From Victivallales bacterium (lineage in GTDB: Bacteria > Verrucomicrobiota > Lentisphaeria > Oligosphaerales > Oligosphaeraceae), in assembly GCA_017431185.1 (NCBI GenBank), contig JAFRLP010000647.1, positions 1 through 18,125 of the forward strand: a stretch of DNA of 18,125 nt, read 5' to 3'. The notes below the pieces were generated by a model. That model worked only from the letters and a program-made list of their open reading frames with translations. It was not told the DNA's origin and did no database searches. The position numbers were made by a program, and so were the translations under genes. Below, piece by piece: positions 7,294 to 14,417 of the stretch (within the stretch, counting starts at the first letter, position 1; the number at the start of each line of letters is the position of its first letter).

Positions 7294-10200
7294 TCATGGC
7301 GTCGCTGAAAGTTCCACGCAGGAGATGGAGTCGATGTAGATGCGCGACTCCCCTGTCGCCCCAGGATGGTAGAGCGGACCGACGAATTTGGCGCGGAACC
7401 AGATTTCCAGGTCTTTTGCCCCAAGTTCCAGGTACTGGTTCAGATGCGCCTGAATCTCCCAGGAGCGGGTGAGGTAGATGTAGTACCTCATGTGAAGATG
7501 GTCACGCCCGACGCAGAACCACTGGTAACCGTTCCCGTCGGGAATCTTGTCCCAGGATTTGCTGAGTGTGGTGACGGCGGCGTCACGGTCATAGCACCCT
7601 GCGGCGAAGGGCAACGTGAAGTAGTGCCCTCGTTCTCCCAGCGGACTGACCTCAAAGGCGCATCCGTCCCGCGCTTCGGGATCCTTGACCAACTGCATAT
7701 TCGGGTTGTTGAAGAGAATCAGCGACGATGGTGTGAAGTGACGGACGGTCTTGCCCTGGAACTCTGGCGGCTCCTTCACTGGATTGGCCTCGGAACCCAT
7801 GTTGGCAAGGATGGAAATCTCCCCGCGCATCGTCTCTTGAATTGCCTGTTTGTCCTTGTAGATGTCGGCGTATGGCAGCCAGTGGCGGGCAAGGCCCGCC
7901 GCAAGCCGGTCGCGGTTGACGGGGTATTCGGCGGCTTTTTTGCCTTGGGCTTTCCAGACATTCATCAGGCGGGGAATCATCCGGCCATGGTATCTGTCAA
8001 GGGAGAAGCGGGCGAGGGTGACGCGTCGGGTGAGTGCCTCGTCTCCGTCAACCGCTTTCAGCGCCTGGTCAAATAGACGGTAGGATTCCAGCAGCGTTTC
8101 CAGGTCGATGTAGTCGTAGTTGTCGGCAAAGTAGCGGTTGATTTTGCGCTTTGTGTCGCTTTTGCGTTCCGCCTGCGCGAGGAGACGGCGATAGGAGTCG
8201 ATGAAAGGCGCCGCCGCCCCATAGAATCCTTGCAGGAAAATCTGGCGCAGTTGCTCCAAATCGTCGTAGGGGTTCTCCATCACTTTGGCCAGCAGCCAGG
8301 CTTTCATGTCGTAGAAGTCGCCGAGCGGTTCCCGACCAGTCTTCTCAAAGAACAATCCGTCGAAATGGAACTTGTCATAGTATTGGCAGAGTTCTGCGAA
8401 CCCGAATTCGTTGGGTAAGGGATAGGTCCAGATGTCATATTCCCAGCAGGTCAGATGCTTGCAGATTTTGGCCCAGCCCGCAATCTGCTCCCGATATTCG
8501 TCGCAGCGGGGCTCCTGGATGGACAGGAAACTCCCCGATGGATTGCACAGACGGATGACCACGTTGTCGCGCGGGCGGATGTCGCTCACGGGCGGGGTGA
8601 CGGTCTTCCCGTAGGCCAGCGTGGTGACAAACACGTCGGGATACTCCTTGCCCACGCCGTCGGCAATCTCGTTGATGAAGTCCAGCAGCACGTCGGTGAT
8701 GGAGGAGGCTTTTTCGAGCTTCAGGCAGTTCTCGCATTCGCAGAAGCGGTTGCCGTCGTTCATGGACAGGTCGTAGTAGATGGGGGGCTGAACGCCCTTG
8801 GCAATGGCCTGCGCCCGTGAGTTGCGGATGGTCTTGCACATCAGTTCGACAAGCTTTTTGCGCAGCCCCGCATTGGTCAGGCAGAGTTGCCCCGAATATT
8901 GTCCGCCGTTGCGCTTGCCATCGACCATCGAGAAGAATTCTGGGTTGGTCTTATGGAATCCCCCGTGAATATAGCGCGCGAAGGTATGGACAAAGTAGGG
9001 AGGCCCGTAGGTGTAGGCCCCGCCGTACTTGGCGGAGAACGGGATGTCGCCGGACCGGTTCAGGCGGTTGCGCGCCGGCCAGCGTCCAAGGTCATTGCTT
9101 GAGGCGACGGCAGTCGAACGGAAGATGTCACGGTAGGCGAAATGGGGACGCCCCTGTTTGTCGAGCGCTGGAAGGTCGATGGCCTTGGCTGGCGGCACGA
9201 ACTCCTCCCTGGCGTTCCACCAGTGGACGCCCAGGCAGTCCTCCAGAAAATGGTAGGTGGCGTAAAGTGTTCCGCGCGGCATGCCGCCCGTGAGGAAAAG
9301 GCATCCGTCTTGTGAGTGGATGCGCCACTCTTCGGAGTCCATTGCAGGATTATCGGCCAATTGGATGGTCTTCACCGAAACCCCGCCGACTTTGAGTTCA
9401 CCTTCAAGAACTAGCGGGAGATAGTGCGCCAGTTCCTCACGGGCGGTCAACAGGTGTGCAGGAGCGTCTCCTGGAACTTTTAGTTCAATGCCGTTGACCT
9501 TGATGGTTTCGTCGATGGGGTTGGAACTCAAGAATGATACGTTGTCGAAGAACAGAGGTTCCTGGTCATTGCTGGTTCGGAGCAGCACGCTGCAGGATTC
9601 CGCGTCTTCGGGGATGGTTCCTGCCAGTCGGAAGATGCGCCAGTTGTCGGATGCAGGGACACTGGTGTATTTGGCCAGGGGCTTCTTGTCCTTGAGGTAG
9701 AAATAGGCGTAGGCTGTGCCGCTGGCCTTGCCTCTGGCTAAGCCAGTCAACGTGAAGGGGGCGCCTGGACGGACGGGGAACGGATTGCTGTTGGCCTCAC
9801 TGTACTTGCCGTTGATGTTGAGCGTGCGTGCAGCTGCCGTGCCATCGACGCCTTCGCCCGTCGCACGGGTGAAGATGCCGCGCCAATGCCGTGCCCCCTT
9901 GCCATCCTCGACCTCAAAGTCGCCGTTCTTCAGCAGATTGAGAACCCCCTTCTGATTCTCTCCTTGGAAAGCCACATCATCCACCAGGGTTTCTTCTTTC
10001 GTGTTGAAGGTACGAAGAATGAGATGGCAGGACTCTGCGTTTTCTGGCACGGTGCCCGTCTGTCTCCACTCTCGCCATTCGGTGGAGGGGCGATGACCGA
10101 CATGGATGGCCTTTGATGAACCGTCGGTCAGCTGGAATATCGTGAACGCGTAGAAAGCCCCTCCCTTGCTGTGGCCAGACAGGGTGAAAGGGGTGCCTGG

Positions 10201-10419
10201 GACGACCGCGAACGGCAAGCTGATGGCATCGCAGTTGCCTTTGTCCTCTGCATTCTTCAGCAGGCGGCATGCCGTGCCAGTCCGTCCTGCGCCTGCTACG
10301 GATGTATATTGGCCGTGCCATGAACCTCCCTTCTCGAACTCGCCGTCAAGTACGAGGTTTGCGGTTTCGGCAAGCACGGCGAAGGACACGGCCAGTGCGG
10401 CAAAAATACCACGGTTCAT
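7294..10419 (-). CDS. Giant secreted DUF4838 protein with two CBM-like N-terminal domains
   Basis: A 1041-residue protein. The ATG at 10419 is chosen because AAGGAG (10430-10435) precedes it and a signal peptide follows (MNRGIFAALAVSFAVLAETA, cleavage near 18-20). Residues about 21-155 and 160-298 are two similar carbohydrate-binding (CBM4/9-like) domains: both open with a GEF/GDF motif, contain PGTPFTLSG or PGAPFTLTG, and end in LVDDVAF or FFDNVSF. Residues about 305-415 resemble the N-terminal domain of alpha-glucuronidases (GMPRGTLYATYHFLEDCLG). Residues about 430-750 are the DUF4838 domain with its signature NDGNRFCECENC (554-565). About 880-1041 form a further beta-rich region. DUF4838 proteins are thought to be glycoside-hydrolase-like, but the reaction is not defined. 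It lies 97 bp behind the pseudopilin gene in the same direction, probably in an operon headed by the GntR regulator. An upstream extension of the frame to 10707 exists but overlaps the pseudopilin and lacks protein-like features. Confidence 0.94.
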   Translation of the reverse strand: MNRGIFAALAVSFAVLAETANLVLDGEFEKGGSWHGQYTSVAGAGRTGTACRLLKNAEDKGNCDAISLPFAVVPGTPFTLSGHSKGGAFYAFTIFQLTDGSSKAIHVGHRPSTEWREWRQTGTVPENAESCHLILRTFNTKEETLVDDVAFQGENQKGVLNLLKNGDFEVEDGKGARHWRGIFTRATGEGVDGTAAARTLNINGKYSEANSNPFPVRPGAPFTLTGLARGKASGTAYAYFYLKDKKPLAKYTSVPASDNWRIFRLAGTIPEDAESCSVLLRTSNDQEPLFFDNVSFLSSNPIDETIKVNGIELKVPGDAPAHLLTAREELAHYLPLVLEGELKVGGVSVKTIQLADNPAMDSEEWRIHSQDGCLFLTGGMPRGTLYATYHFLEDCLGVHWWNAREEFVPPAKAIDLPALDKQGRPHFAYRDIFRSTAVASSNDLGRWPARNRLNRSGDIPFSAKYGGAYTYGPPYFVHTFARYIHGGFHKTNPEFFSMVDGKRNGGQYSGQLCLTNAGLRKKLVELMCKTIRNSRAQAIAKGVQPPIYYDLSMNDGNRFCECENCLKLEKASSITDVLLDFINEIADGVGKEYPDVFVTTLAYGKTVTPPVSDIRPRDNVVIRLCNPSGSFLSIQEPRCDEYREQIAGWAKICKHLTCWEYDIWTYPLPNEFGFAELCQYYDKFHFDGLFFEKTGREPLGDFYDMKAWLLAKVMENPYDDLEQLRQIFLQGFYGAAAPFIDSYRRLLAQAERKSDTKRKINRYFADNYDYIDLETLLESYRLFDQALKAVDGDEALTRRVTLARFSLDRYHGRMIPRLMNVWKAQGKKAAEYPVNRDRLAAGLARHWLPYADIYKDKQAIQETMRGEISILANMGSEANPVKEPPEFQGKTVRHFTPSSLILFNNPNMQLVKDPEARDGCAFEVSPLGERGHYFTLPFAAGCYDRDAAVTTLSKSWDKIPDGNGYQWFCVGRDHLHMRYYIYLTRSWEIQAHLNQYLELGAKDLEIWFRAKFVGPLYHPGATGESRIYIDSISCVELSATP

Positions 10420-10472
10420 TCTGATGTTTCTCCTTGTTTTATGTGATTGATTGCATCTTTGAGCAAGGGTGG

Positions 10473-10491
10473 CGGCGGCGTCCCGCCGCCG
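10473..10491. promoter_or_regulatory. GC-rich hairpin between pseudopilin and DUF4838 cistrons
   Basis: On the - strand CGGCGGC, loop GGGAC and GCCGCCG form a 7-bp perfect stem 25 bp after the pseudopilin stop and more than 50 bp before the DUF4838 start. There is no T-run. It may set different mRNA levels for the two cistrons by protecting the upstream message, which would fit a need for more pilin subunit than enzyme, or it may be a dispersed palindromic repeat. Confidence 0.45.
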
Positions 10492-10516
10492 TATTCGTTT
10501 GCATGGGAGTGTGTAA

Positions 10517-11293
10517 CTAATAGAAGGTGATGTCTGTGGTGGTGACGGAGGCACGGGTGCGGAATTCGCAGTGCATGTCCGCCAGCAGGGCGTTGAACCC
10601 CTTGCCATGGCGCTCGGGCATGATGCTGATTGCCTCGGCCTTGGAGTTACCAGTGTTGGAGTGGTTTCGGTAGTAGTAGCCACTGTCGGTGCCCGAGCCA
10701 AATCCAAGTGCCTGGCTTTGCGGCATTGGAGAGTCGGTCAGGACTATCTTGGAGGAGAGAGGCTTTTTTATCGTGTTGACCTTGTTGAATTTATTGAACT
10801 GCTTCTCCCCGGCCCAGACCGTCCAGGCGTAGTTGATGCAATGGCCATTGTTGGCGAGATTGCCGTTGGTAAACTTGTAGCCCAACTGCTCCTGCGGGCA
10901 TAAGAACCACTTGGCGGCGCAGGCATTGCGCCGCATATTCACCGTGCCAGTGCTGGTGTCCTCGTAGCTGGCTCCGCTGAAATATGGGATAAGCTGGTAG
11001 ATCCAGATGTTCCACTGGTTTATCTGCCCGAAGGTGCAGCCATAGAAGCCGTCGCAGGTTGGGAGATAGTCCTCGTACTCGTCCTCATACATCGCAATGG
11101 CCAGGCCAATCTGCTTGAGTTTGTTGATGCATGCGGTGGAGCGCGCCTTGTCGCGCGCCTTGCTCAACGCGGGAAGCAGCATCGACGCCAGAATGGCGAT
11201 GATGGCAATGACGACCAATAACTCGATGAGCGTGAAGAGCGTGTTTTTTTGCAGGAGGCGCTTCTCATGGCGGATGTAAAACGTGTTGGTCAT
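10517..11293 (-). CDS. Pseudopilin, prepilin-type N-terminal domain with H-X9-D motif
   Basis: A 258-residue protein. The ATG at 11293 is chosen over longer alternatives because AAAGGAG (11300-11306) lies 6 nt before it. After a 19-residue basic leader (ending KRLLQKNTL) comes [19 protein letters not shown] with E24 as Glu5 of the predicted mature protein, then [17 protein letters not shown], nearly the same as in the other pseudopilin of this window (1398-2207). The following [10 protein letters not shown] matches [11 protein letters not shown] there. The C terminus has H229 and D239 in the H-X9-D spacing, but Met replaces the usual Gly after Asp. Leu, not Gly, precedes the predicted cleavage site. 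Four further Cys residues lie in the globular part, so disulphides are possible. It sits 26 bp after the GntR-type regulator gene and 97 bp before the giant DUF4838 gene, so it is likely co-transcribed with both. Confidence 0.95.
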   Translation of the reverse strand: MTNTFYIRHEKRLLQKNTLFTLIELLVVIAIIAILASMLLPALSKARDKARSTACINKLKQIGLAIAMYEDEYEDYLPTCDGFYGCTFGQINQWNIWIYQLIPYFSGASYEDTSTGTVNMRRNACAAKWFLCPQEQLGYKFTNGNLANNGHCINYAWTVWAGEKQFNKFNKVNTIKKPLSSKIVLTDSPMPQSQALGFGSGTDSGYYYRNHSNTGNSKAEAISIMPERHGKGFNALLADMHCEFRTRASVTTTDITFY

Positions 11294-11319
11294 TGATTGC
11301 TCCTTTGTAATTGCGCTAT

Positions 11320-12390
11320 TTATGAAAAACATTGGACGGAATGGAAGACTGGGCGGATAAGCAACTTGTGCGGTACATTCGGCTCTTTGCGGAGAATGCG
11401 CAGAAAGTAGTTGGCAACCGCGTGGGCTTTGGCCTGGAGGTCTAGCACCCAGTAGCCCATCTGCGTGTGCAGGGGCGGTAGGTTTAAATCGGGATTGTTC
11501 AACGAAAGGATTTCGGGATGCCAGTCCGTGCTCTCCAGGCGCAGATGCAGGCGGTAGCTGAGAATGTCGTCAGGAATGAGCAGGCAGTCTGGCCGTGCGG
11601 CGGACGGTCGTGCCAGCCAGTTCTCGAAAACCTCCTGCGCCCAGGCGATGTTGTCTGCCATGTCATCAATGCGGAACCAGCGGGTATGCACGCTTTCTTT
11701 GCGTGCCTCCAGATGCGCCTCACGGCAACGTTGCAGGAACAATTCGCTGATTTCCGGCGCATTGCTTCCGAACAGGAGTTCAGGTCGCTGAAAACCTGCC
11801 TCTTTGAGCACCCGAACGGATTCCGTAATAAGGTAATCGTAATCTGTTATCGCCATGTAGTCACCGTGCATCCGATGGGTTTCTAACAGGACGGGAATGT
11901 CCCAGGCACGGCAGAGTTGCAGCACGCTGTCAGCCAGGGCAATGGTGCTTACCACACCATCCAGTTCTCCTGCCTGTAGCGCCTCCCGCAGTTCTGGCAA
12001 ATCCTCAAAGTCATTGTACAATTTCAGCGAGGAGCCACTCTTCTGGGGAAACCAGGTCACGCGGCAGTCCAACTGGGCCAGGGCATGCTGAAGATGGCAG
12101 TTCTGCAACGCACCGCTGGCATTTCGGCGCACGTCGCTGGTCAGCAGTCCGACACGTCGGCTATTGATGCCTGATGACTGGGGGTTGTCCACGAACACCC
12201 CCACCTTGTCGCGTATCGCCAGCATCCCCTGGCTGCGCAGTTCATCCAATGCCAGGCGCAATGTCGCCACACCCGTATTGAACAGTTGCCGCATCTCTGT
12301 CTGAGCTGGCATTTTCGCCCCGTGTGGCAGTTGATTGTCGCGGATATACCGCACAATCAGGCGTTTCACTTGGCTTAACTTGTGTTCCAT
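11320..12390 (-). CDS. GntR-type regulator with LacI-like ligand-binding domain
   Basis: A 356-residue cytoplasmic transcription factor. The ATG at 12390 is chosen because the GntR winged helix starts at once ([19 protein letters not shown], then [19 protein letters not shown], with [12 protein letters not shown] and RDKVGVFVD to residue 68); a longer frame from 12564 reads through promoter and repeat DNA. From residue 78 (RRVGLLTSD) to the end is a periplasmic-binding-protein-like sensor of the LacI/GalR type, as in AraR/DegA-like regulators that sense sugars. It is probably a repressor or activator of the downstream pseudopilin, DUF4838 and ceramidase-like genes, as it is the first gene of that - strand run. 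A strong promoter and a GGTTGCAACC palindrome directly before the start suggest autoregulation. No Shine-Dalgarno match is obvious, unless the GGGG in the palindrome flank serves. Ligand unknown. Confidence 0.93.
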   Translation of the reverse strand: MEHKLSQVKRLIVRYIRDNQLPHGAKMPAQTEMRQLFNTGVATLRLALDELRSQGMLAIRDKVGVFVDNPQSSGINSRRVGLLTSDVRRNASGALQNCHLQHALAQLDCRVTWFPQKSGSSLKLYNDFEDLPELREALQAGELDGVVSTIALADSVLQLCRAWDIPVLLETHRMHGDYMAITDYDYLITESVRVLKEAGFQRPELLFGSNAPEISELFLQRCREAHLEARKESVHTRWFRIDDMADNIAWAQEVFENWLARPSAARPDCLLIPDDILSYRLHLRLESTDWHPEILSLNNPDLNLPPLHTQMGYWVLDLQAKAHAVANYFLRILRKEPNVPHKLLIRPVFHSVQCFS

Positions 12391-12393
12391 GAC

Positions 12394-12403
12394 GGTTGCA
12401 ACC
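12394..12403. promoter_or_regulatory. Candidate operator: 10-bp perfect palindrome GGTTGCAACC before the GntR-type gene
   Basis: GGTTGCAACC is a perfect palindrome 3 bp upstream of the GntR-type gene start and about 20-30 bp downstream of the predicted transcription start. The same half-site TGCAACC (- strand) recurs at 12463-12469, just upstream of the -35 box, so two sites flank the promoter. The arrangement fits autoregulation with possible looping, but binding is inferred. Confidence 0.5.
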
Positions 12404-12430
12404 CCGTGTAAACTAATTTTTGTTTTCAGT

Positions 12431-12459
12431 ATTATACACCATTTCTTGTGAAAAATCAA
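12431..12459 (-). promoter_or_regulatory. Sigma70-type promoter of the regulator-pseudopilin-hydrolase operon
   Basis: On the - strand a -35 box TTGATT (12459-12454) is followed by exactly 17 nt and a perfect -10 box TATAAT (12436-12431). Transcription would start near 12424, giving a leader of about 34 nt before the GntR-type gene start at 12390. The surrounding DNA is clearly AT-rich compared with the flanking coding sequence. Confidence 0.75.
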
Positions 12460-12537
12460 GAGGGTTGCATGAAAAAAAGAAGGCCAGGGATGGAATTTCA
12501 GTAACGCCTCAGTGTCTGATACTGTCCAGAAGCCGTG

Positions 12538-12619
12538 TTGGCCGCGCGGGGCGCGGCCTGCCAAACCATGGAGCCAAGCGCGAGTGGCGGGTTTGGCAGA
12601 CCGCGCTCCGCGCGGTCAA
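12538..12619. repeat. REP/BIME-like inverted pair of hairpin units
   Basis: Two 29-nt arms (12538-12566 and 12591-12619) are inverted copies with only three differences, separated by a 24-nt centre. Each arm is itself a small stem-loop: GGCCGCGC-GGG-GCGCGGCC at 12540-12558 and GACCGCGC-TCC-GCGCGGTC at 12599-12617, each next to a conserved TGCCAAAC. Two of the three differences (12541 and 12557) are paired to each other in the local hairpin, a compensatory G-C to A-T change; the third is in its loop. This architecture matches REP elements in inverted pairs. It lies 31 bp after the stop codon of the LacI-family gene and could also end its transcript. The rest of the 12391-12650 gap holds the GntR operon promoter and no gene. 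Confidence 0.75.
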
Positions 12620-12650
12620 TATCAGTCACTGAAGCATTACGAATTCCCTT

Positions 12651-13670
12651 TTATTTCACCGTGCTGTGCCGCACCAGCAGTTCGGGCATCAGCCTCAGGC
12701 TGTAAGGGCGGCAGAGCACATCGCTGACCGCCAGTTCGGCGGCCTGCTCCGCCAATTGATCAAAGGGCAACGACACCGTGGTCAACTCCGGGTGCAGCTG
12801 TTCGCCCGAGGGGATGTTGTCACAGCCGCAGACGGAAATGTCATTTGGAATAAGGAGCCCGTGCGCCGCCAGAACCCGATAGACGGCCGCCGCCATTTCG
12901 TCATTGGTGAACACCGCGTCAAATGCCACGCCTTGGTCAAGGACCTGCTCCAACTGCCAGGCTGCGTCATTCTGGGAGAAATCGCAGCGCACCAGCAATT
13001 CAGGCCGATAGGCAAGCCCGTTCTCCTCCAGGGCAGCGCAGTATCCGGCCTCCATTTCCCGTGCAAACGGGTAGGTGCGCGGTCCGGTCAGCAGCAGAAT
13101 GTCACGCCGTCCGGCGTCCTGCGCCAAATGCCTGACGGCTAGGGCCGCCGCACGGGTATTGTCAAAGGAGATGGAACGACAATGATTCCCTAGAGTCCCA
13201 GGCGCCTCGCTGTCCAGCAGAATCAGGCCAGGCTGCACACAGGCCAGGCTGCATAGATGTTCGTTCGGGAAGTTTCCGATGGCCACAACCACCTCTCCGA
13301 CAGTTCGTCGAATGGACTCCAGCATCCGCGAAAAGGCCGCGTATTCGCCGTCGGTAAAATGCACCAGGCAGTCAAAGCCCTTGCGGGAGAACTGCCGTTC
13401 AACGGCGACCAGGAGCCGCAGGTGGTAGAGCGGAGGCATGTCCTCCAGCGAACCAATGATAATCTGCGCCACTGGAGATGGCTGAGACGGCTGGTTTCGC
13501 GGGCGTCCCTGGTTGGTCGATGGCAGATATTGGAGTTTCTCGGCTGCCGTCAACACCTTCTTTCTGGTTTCCTCATTGACCCTTCCAGTATGTCGAAGCA
13601 CCCGGCTTACGGTCATTGAACTCACTCCGCAGGCGATGGCAATCTCATCAATGGTGGCGTGTTTGGACAT
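12651..13670 (-). CDS. LacI-family transcriptional regulator
   Basis: A 339-residue DNA-binding regulator. The ATG at 13670 is chosen because the LacI helix-turn-helix begins immediately (HATIDEIAIACGVSSMTVSR at about 4-23, hinge-helix region RVNEETRKKVLTAAEKLQYLPS to residue 51); the longer frame to 13862 has no matching features and crosses the promoter. After a Pro/Gln-rich linker (residues about 55-66), a sugar-binding periplasmic-binding-protein-like domain follows, with typical blocks: SISFDNTRAAALAVRHLAQ, RRDILLLTG, DAVFTNDEMAAAVYRVLA and ISVCGCDNIPSGEQLHPELTTV. It likely represses genes for carbohydrate use in response to a sugar; the target is not evident, although it faces the divergent membrane-protein gene and may regulate itself. 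Its ribosome site is weak (GAGAA 6 nt upstream). Confidence 0.95.
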   Translation of the reverse strand: MSKHATIDEIAIACGVSSMTVSRVLRHTGRVNEETRKKVLTAAEKLQYLPSTNQGRPRNQPSQPSPVAQIIIGSLEDMPPLYHLRLLVAVERQFSRKGFDCLVHFTDGEYAAFSRMLESIRRTVGEVVVAIGNFPNEHLCSLACVQPGLILLDSEAPGTLGNHCRSISFDNTRAAALAVRHLAQDAGRRDILLLTGPRTYPFAREMEAGYCAALEENGLAYRPELLVRCDFSQNDAAWQLEQVLDQGVAFDAVFTNDEMAAAVYRVLAAHGLLIPNDISVCGCDNIPSGEQLHPELTTVSLPFDQLAEQAAELAVSDVLCRPYSLRLMPELLVRHSTVK

Positions 13671-13736
13671 GACGATTCTCGATTGGCGCGAACAAACGCC
13701 CCTTCGGGCGATGAGGCAATTCACCGCTCTCTGGTA

Positions 13737-13765
13737 AATATAACGGTTAATCCTCTTTCTGCCAA
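13737..13765 (-). promoter_or_regulatory. Promoter of the LacI-family gene
   Basis: On the - strand TTGGCA (13765-13760), 17 nt, and TATATT (13742-13737) form a good sigma70-type promoter, with a start near 13730 and a leader of about 60 nt before the ATG at 13670. The leader includes a 5-bp hairpin, CGCCC-CTTC-GGGCG read on the + strand. Confidence 0.65.
13741..13749. promoter_or_regulatory. Candidate LacI-type operator TAACGGTTA inside the promoter
   Basis: TAACGGTTA is a 4+4 dyad around a central base located across the -10 box and spacer of the LacI-family promoter. LacI-family operators are dyads with a central CG-like step, and autorepression through such a position is common. One short copy is weak evidence. 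Confidence 0.3.
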
Positions 13766-13824
13766 CACACAATGGGCACTCTGGCGAACAGCCATGTTTT
13801 TTTATGCAGTTCGTTGTGATCGGA

Positions 13825-13853
13825 TTGCCAGGCAGGGCAAAAAGGGATATATT
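13825..13853 (+). promoter_or_regulatory. Promoter of the membrane protein and DUF362 gene pair
   Basis: TTGCCA (13825-13830), 17 nt, and TATATT (13848-13853) form a sigma70-type promoter on the + strand, with a start near 13860 and a leader of about 34 nt containing the ribosome site GAGGAG. It is divergent from the LacI-family promoter 60 bp away. Confidence 0.65.
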
Positions 13854-13893
13854 ATTGCGCATTCATACCCTTTCATCCGAGGAGACGAGCAAA

Positions 13894-14415
13894 ATGTCCA
13901 ATTTGTTGCAATTGAGAGTCCTGCTGTCCATCATGCTGTTGTGGTGTGCCTTGTCCTGGGCTGGATTGGGCTTTCCGGAACAGAATGCGTCACCGGAAAC
14001 CGCCGTTCATCAAATGACCATAAGCGAGACGAAACAGCCGTCGGAAAATTCCTTGGAGCAACTCAAGGTCCTGGAACTCTCGGAAGACGGGTTCGATTGG
14101 GGACGGGATTGGTGGAAATACACCATCATGGCACTGGCCGGCGCTCTGGTGCTGTTTCTGGCGCTGCACACCATGCGTTTGATTCTGCGTCTGCTCGTCA
14201 CCATGGCGTGTGTCGCCGTCGGAATGGTCGTCGCGAAGGCATGCGGCCCCGCTTTGGGAAACTGGTGCGCGCCTTTGTTGCCGGACGCGATTACGCTTCA
14301 CGCCAGCGCGGAACATGTCGGCTATGTTCTGGGCTTTCTGCTGGGATACCTGCTGGTGAGCATTGTCGCCTCTCTTCTGTTGCGCCCCCTGAATAAGTCG
14401 AAGAAGAAGAGGTGA
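13894..14415 (+). CDS. Small membrane protein of unknown function
   Basis: A 173-residue protein I do not recognise. The ATG at 13894 follows GAGGAG by 9 nt and a predicted promoter; an upstream in-frame ATG at 13804 would start inside the promoter. Residues 1-23 (LLSIMLLWCALSWAG) look like a signal peptide or first membrane anchor. An acidic, probably extracytoplasmic stretch (25-73) follows, then hydrophobic segments at about 76-93, 96-115 and 142-163, and a basic tail KSKKKR that is probably cytoplasmic. The gene is translationally coupled to the DUF362 iron-sulphur gene, whose ATG lies 2 nt after this stop codon, so the product may anchor or cooperate with that protein at the membrane. 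This is inference from gene order only. Confidence 0.88.
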   Translation: MSNLLQLRVLLSIMLLWCALSWAGLGFPEQNASPETAVHQMTISETKQPSENSLEQLKVLELSEDGFDWGRDWWKYTIMALAGALVLFLALHTMRLILRLLVTMACVAVGMVVAKACGPALGNWCAPLLPDAITLHASAEHVGYVLGFLLGYLLVSIVASLLLRPLNKSKKKR

Positions 14416-14417
14416 AC

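Noticed and set aside
10420..10707. N-terminal extension of the DUF4838 gene by 96 codons
   Set aside because: It overlaps the pseudopilin 3' end and the hairpin, is Ser/Thr/Pro/Arg-rich shadow sequence, and would bury a clear signal peptide and ribosome site at 10419-10435.
12391..12564. N-terminal extension of the GntR-type regulator by 58 codons
   Set aside because: It runs through the predicted promoter and the repeat element; the winged helix begins at the ATG at 12390.
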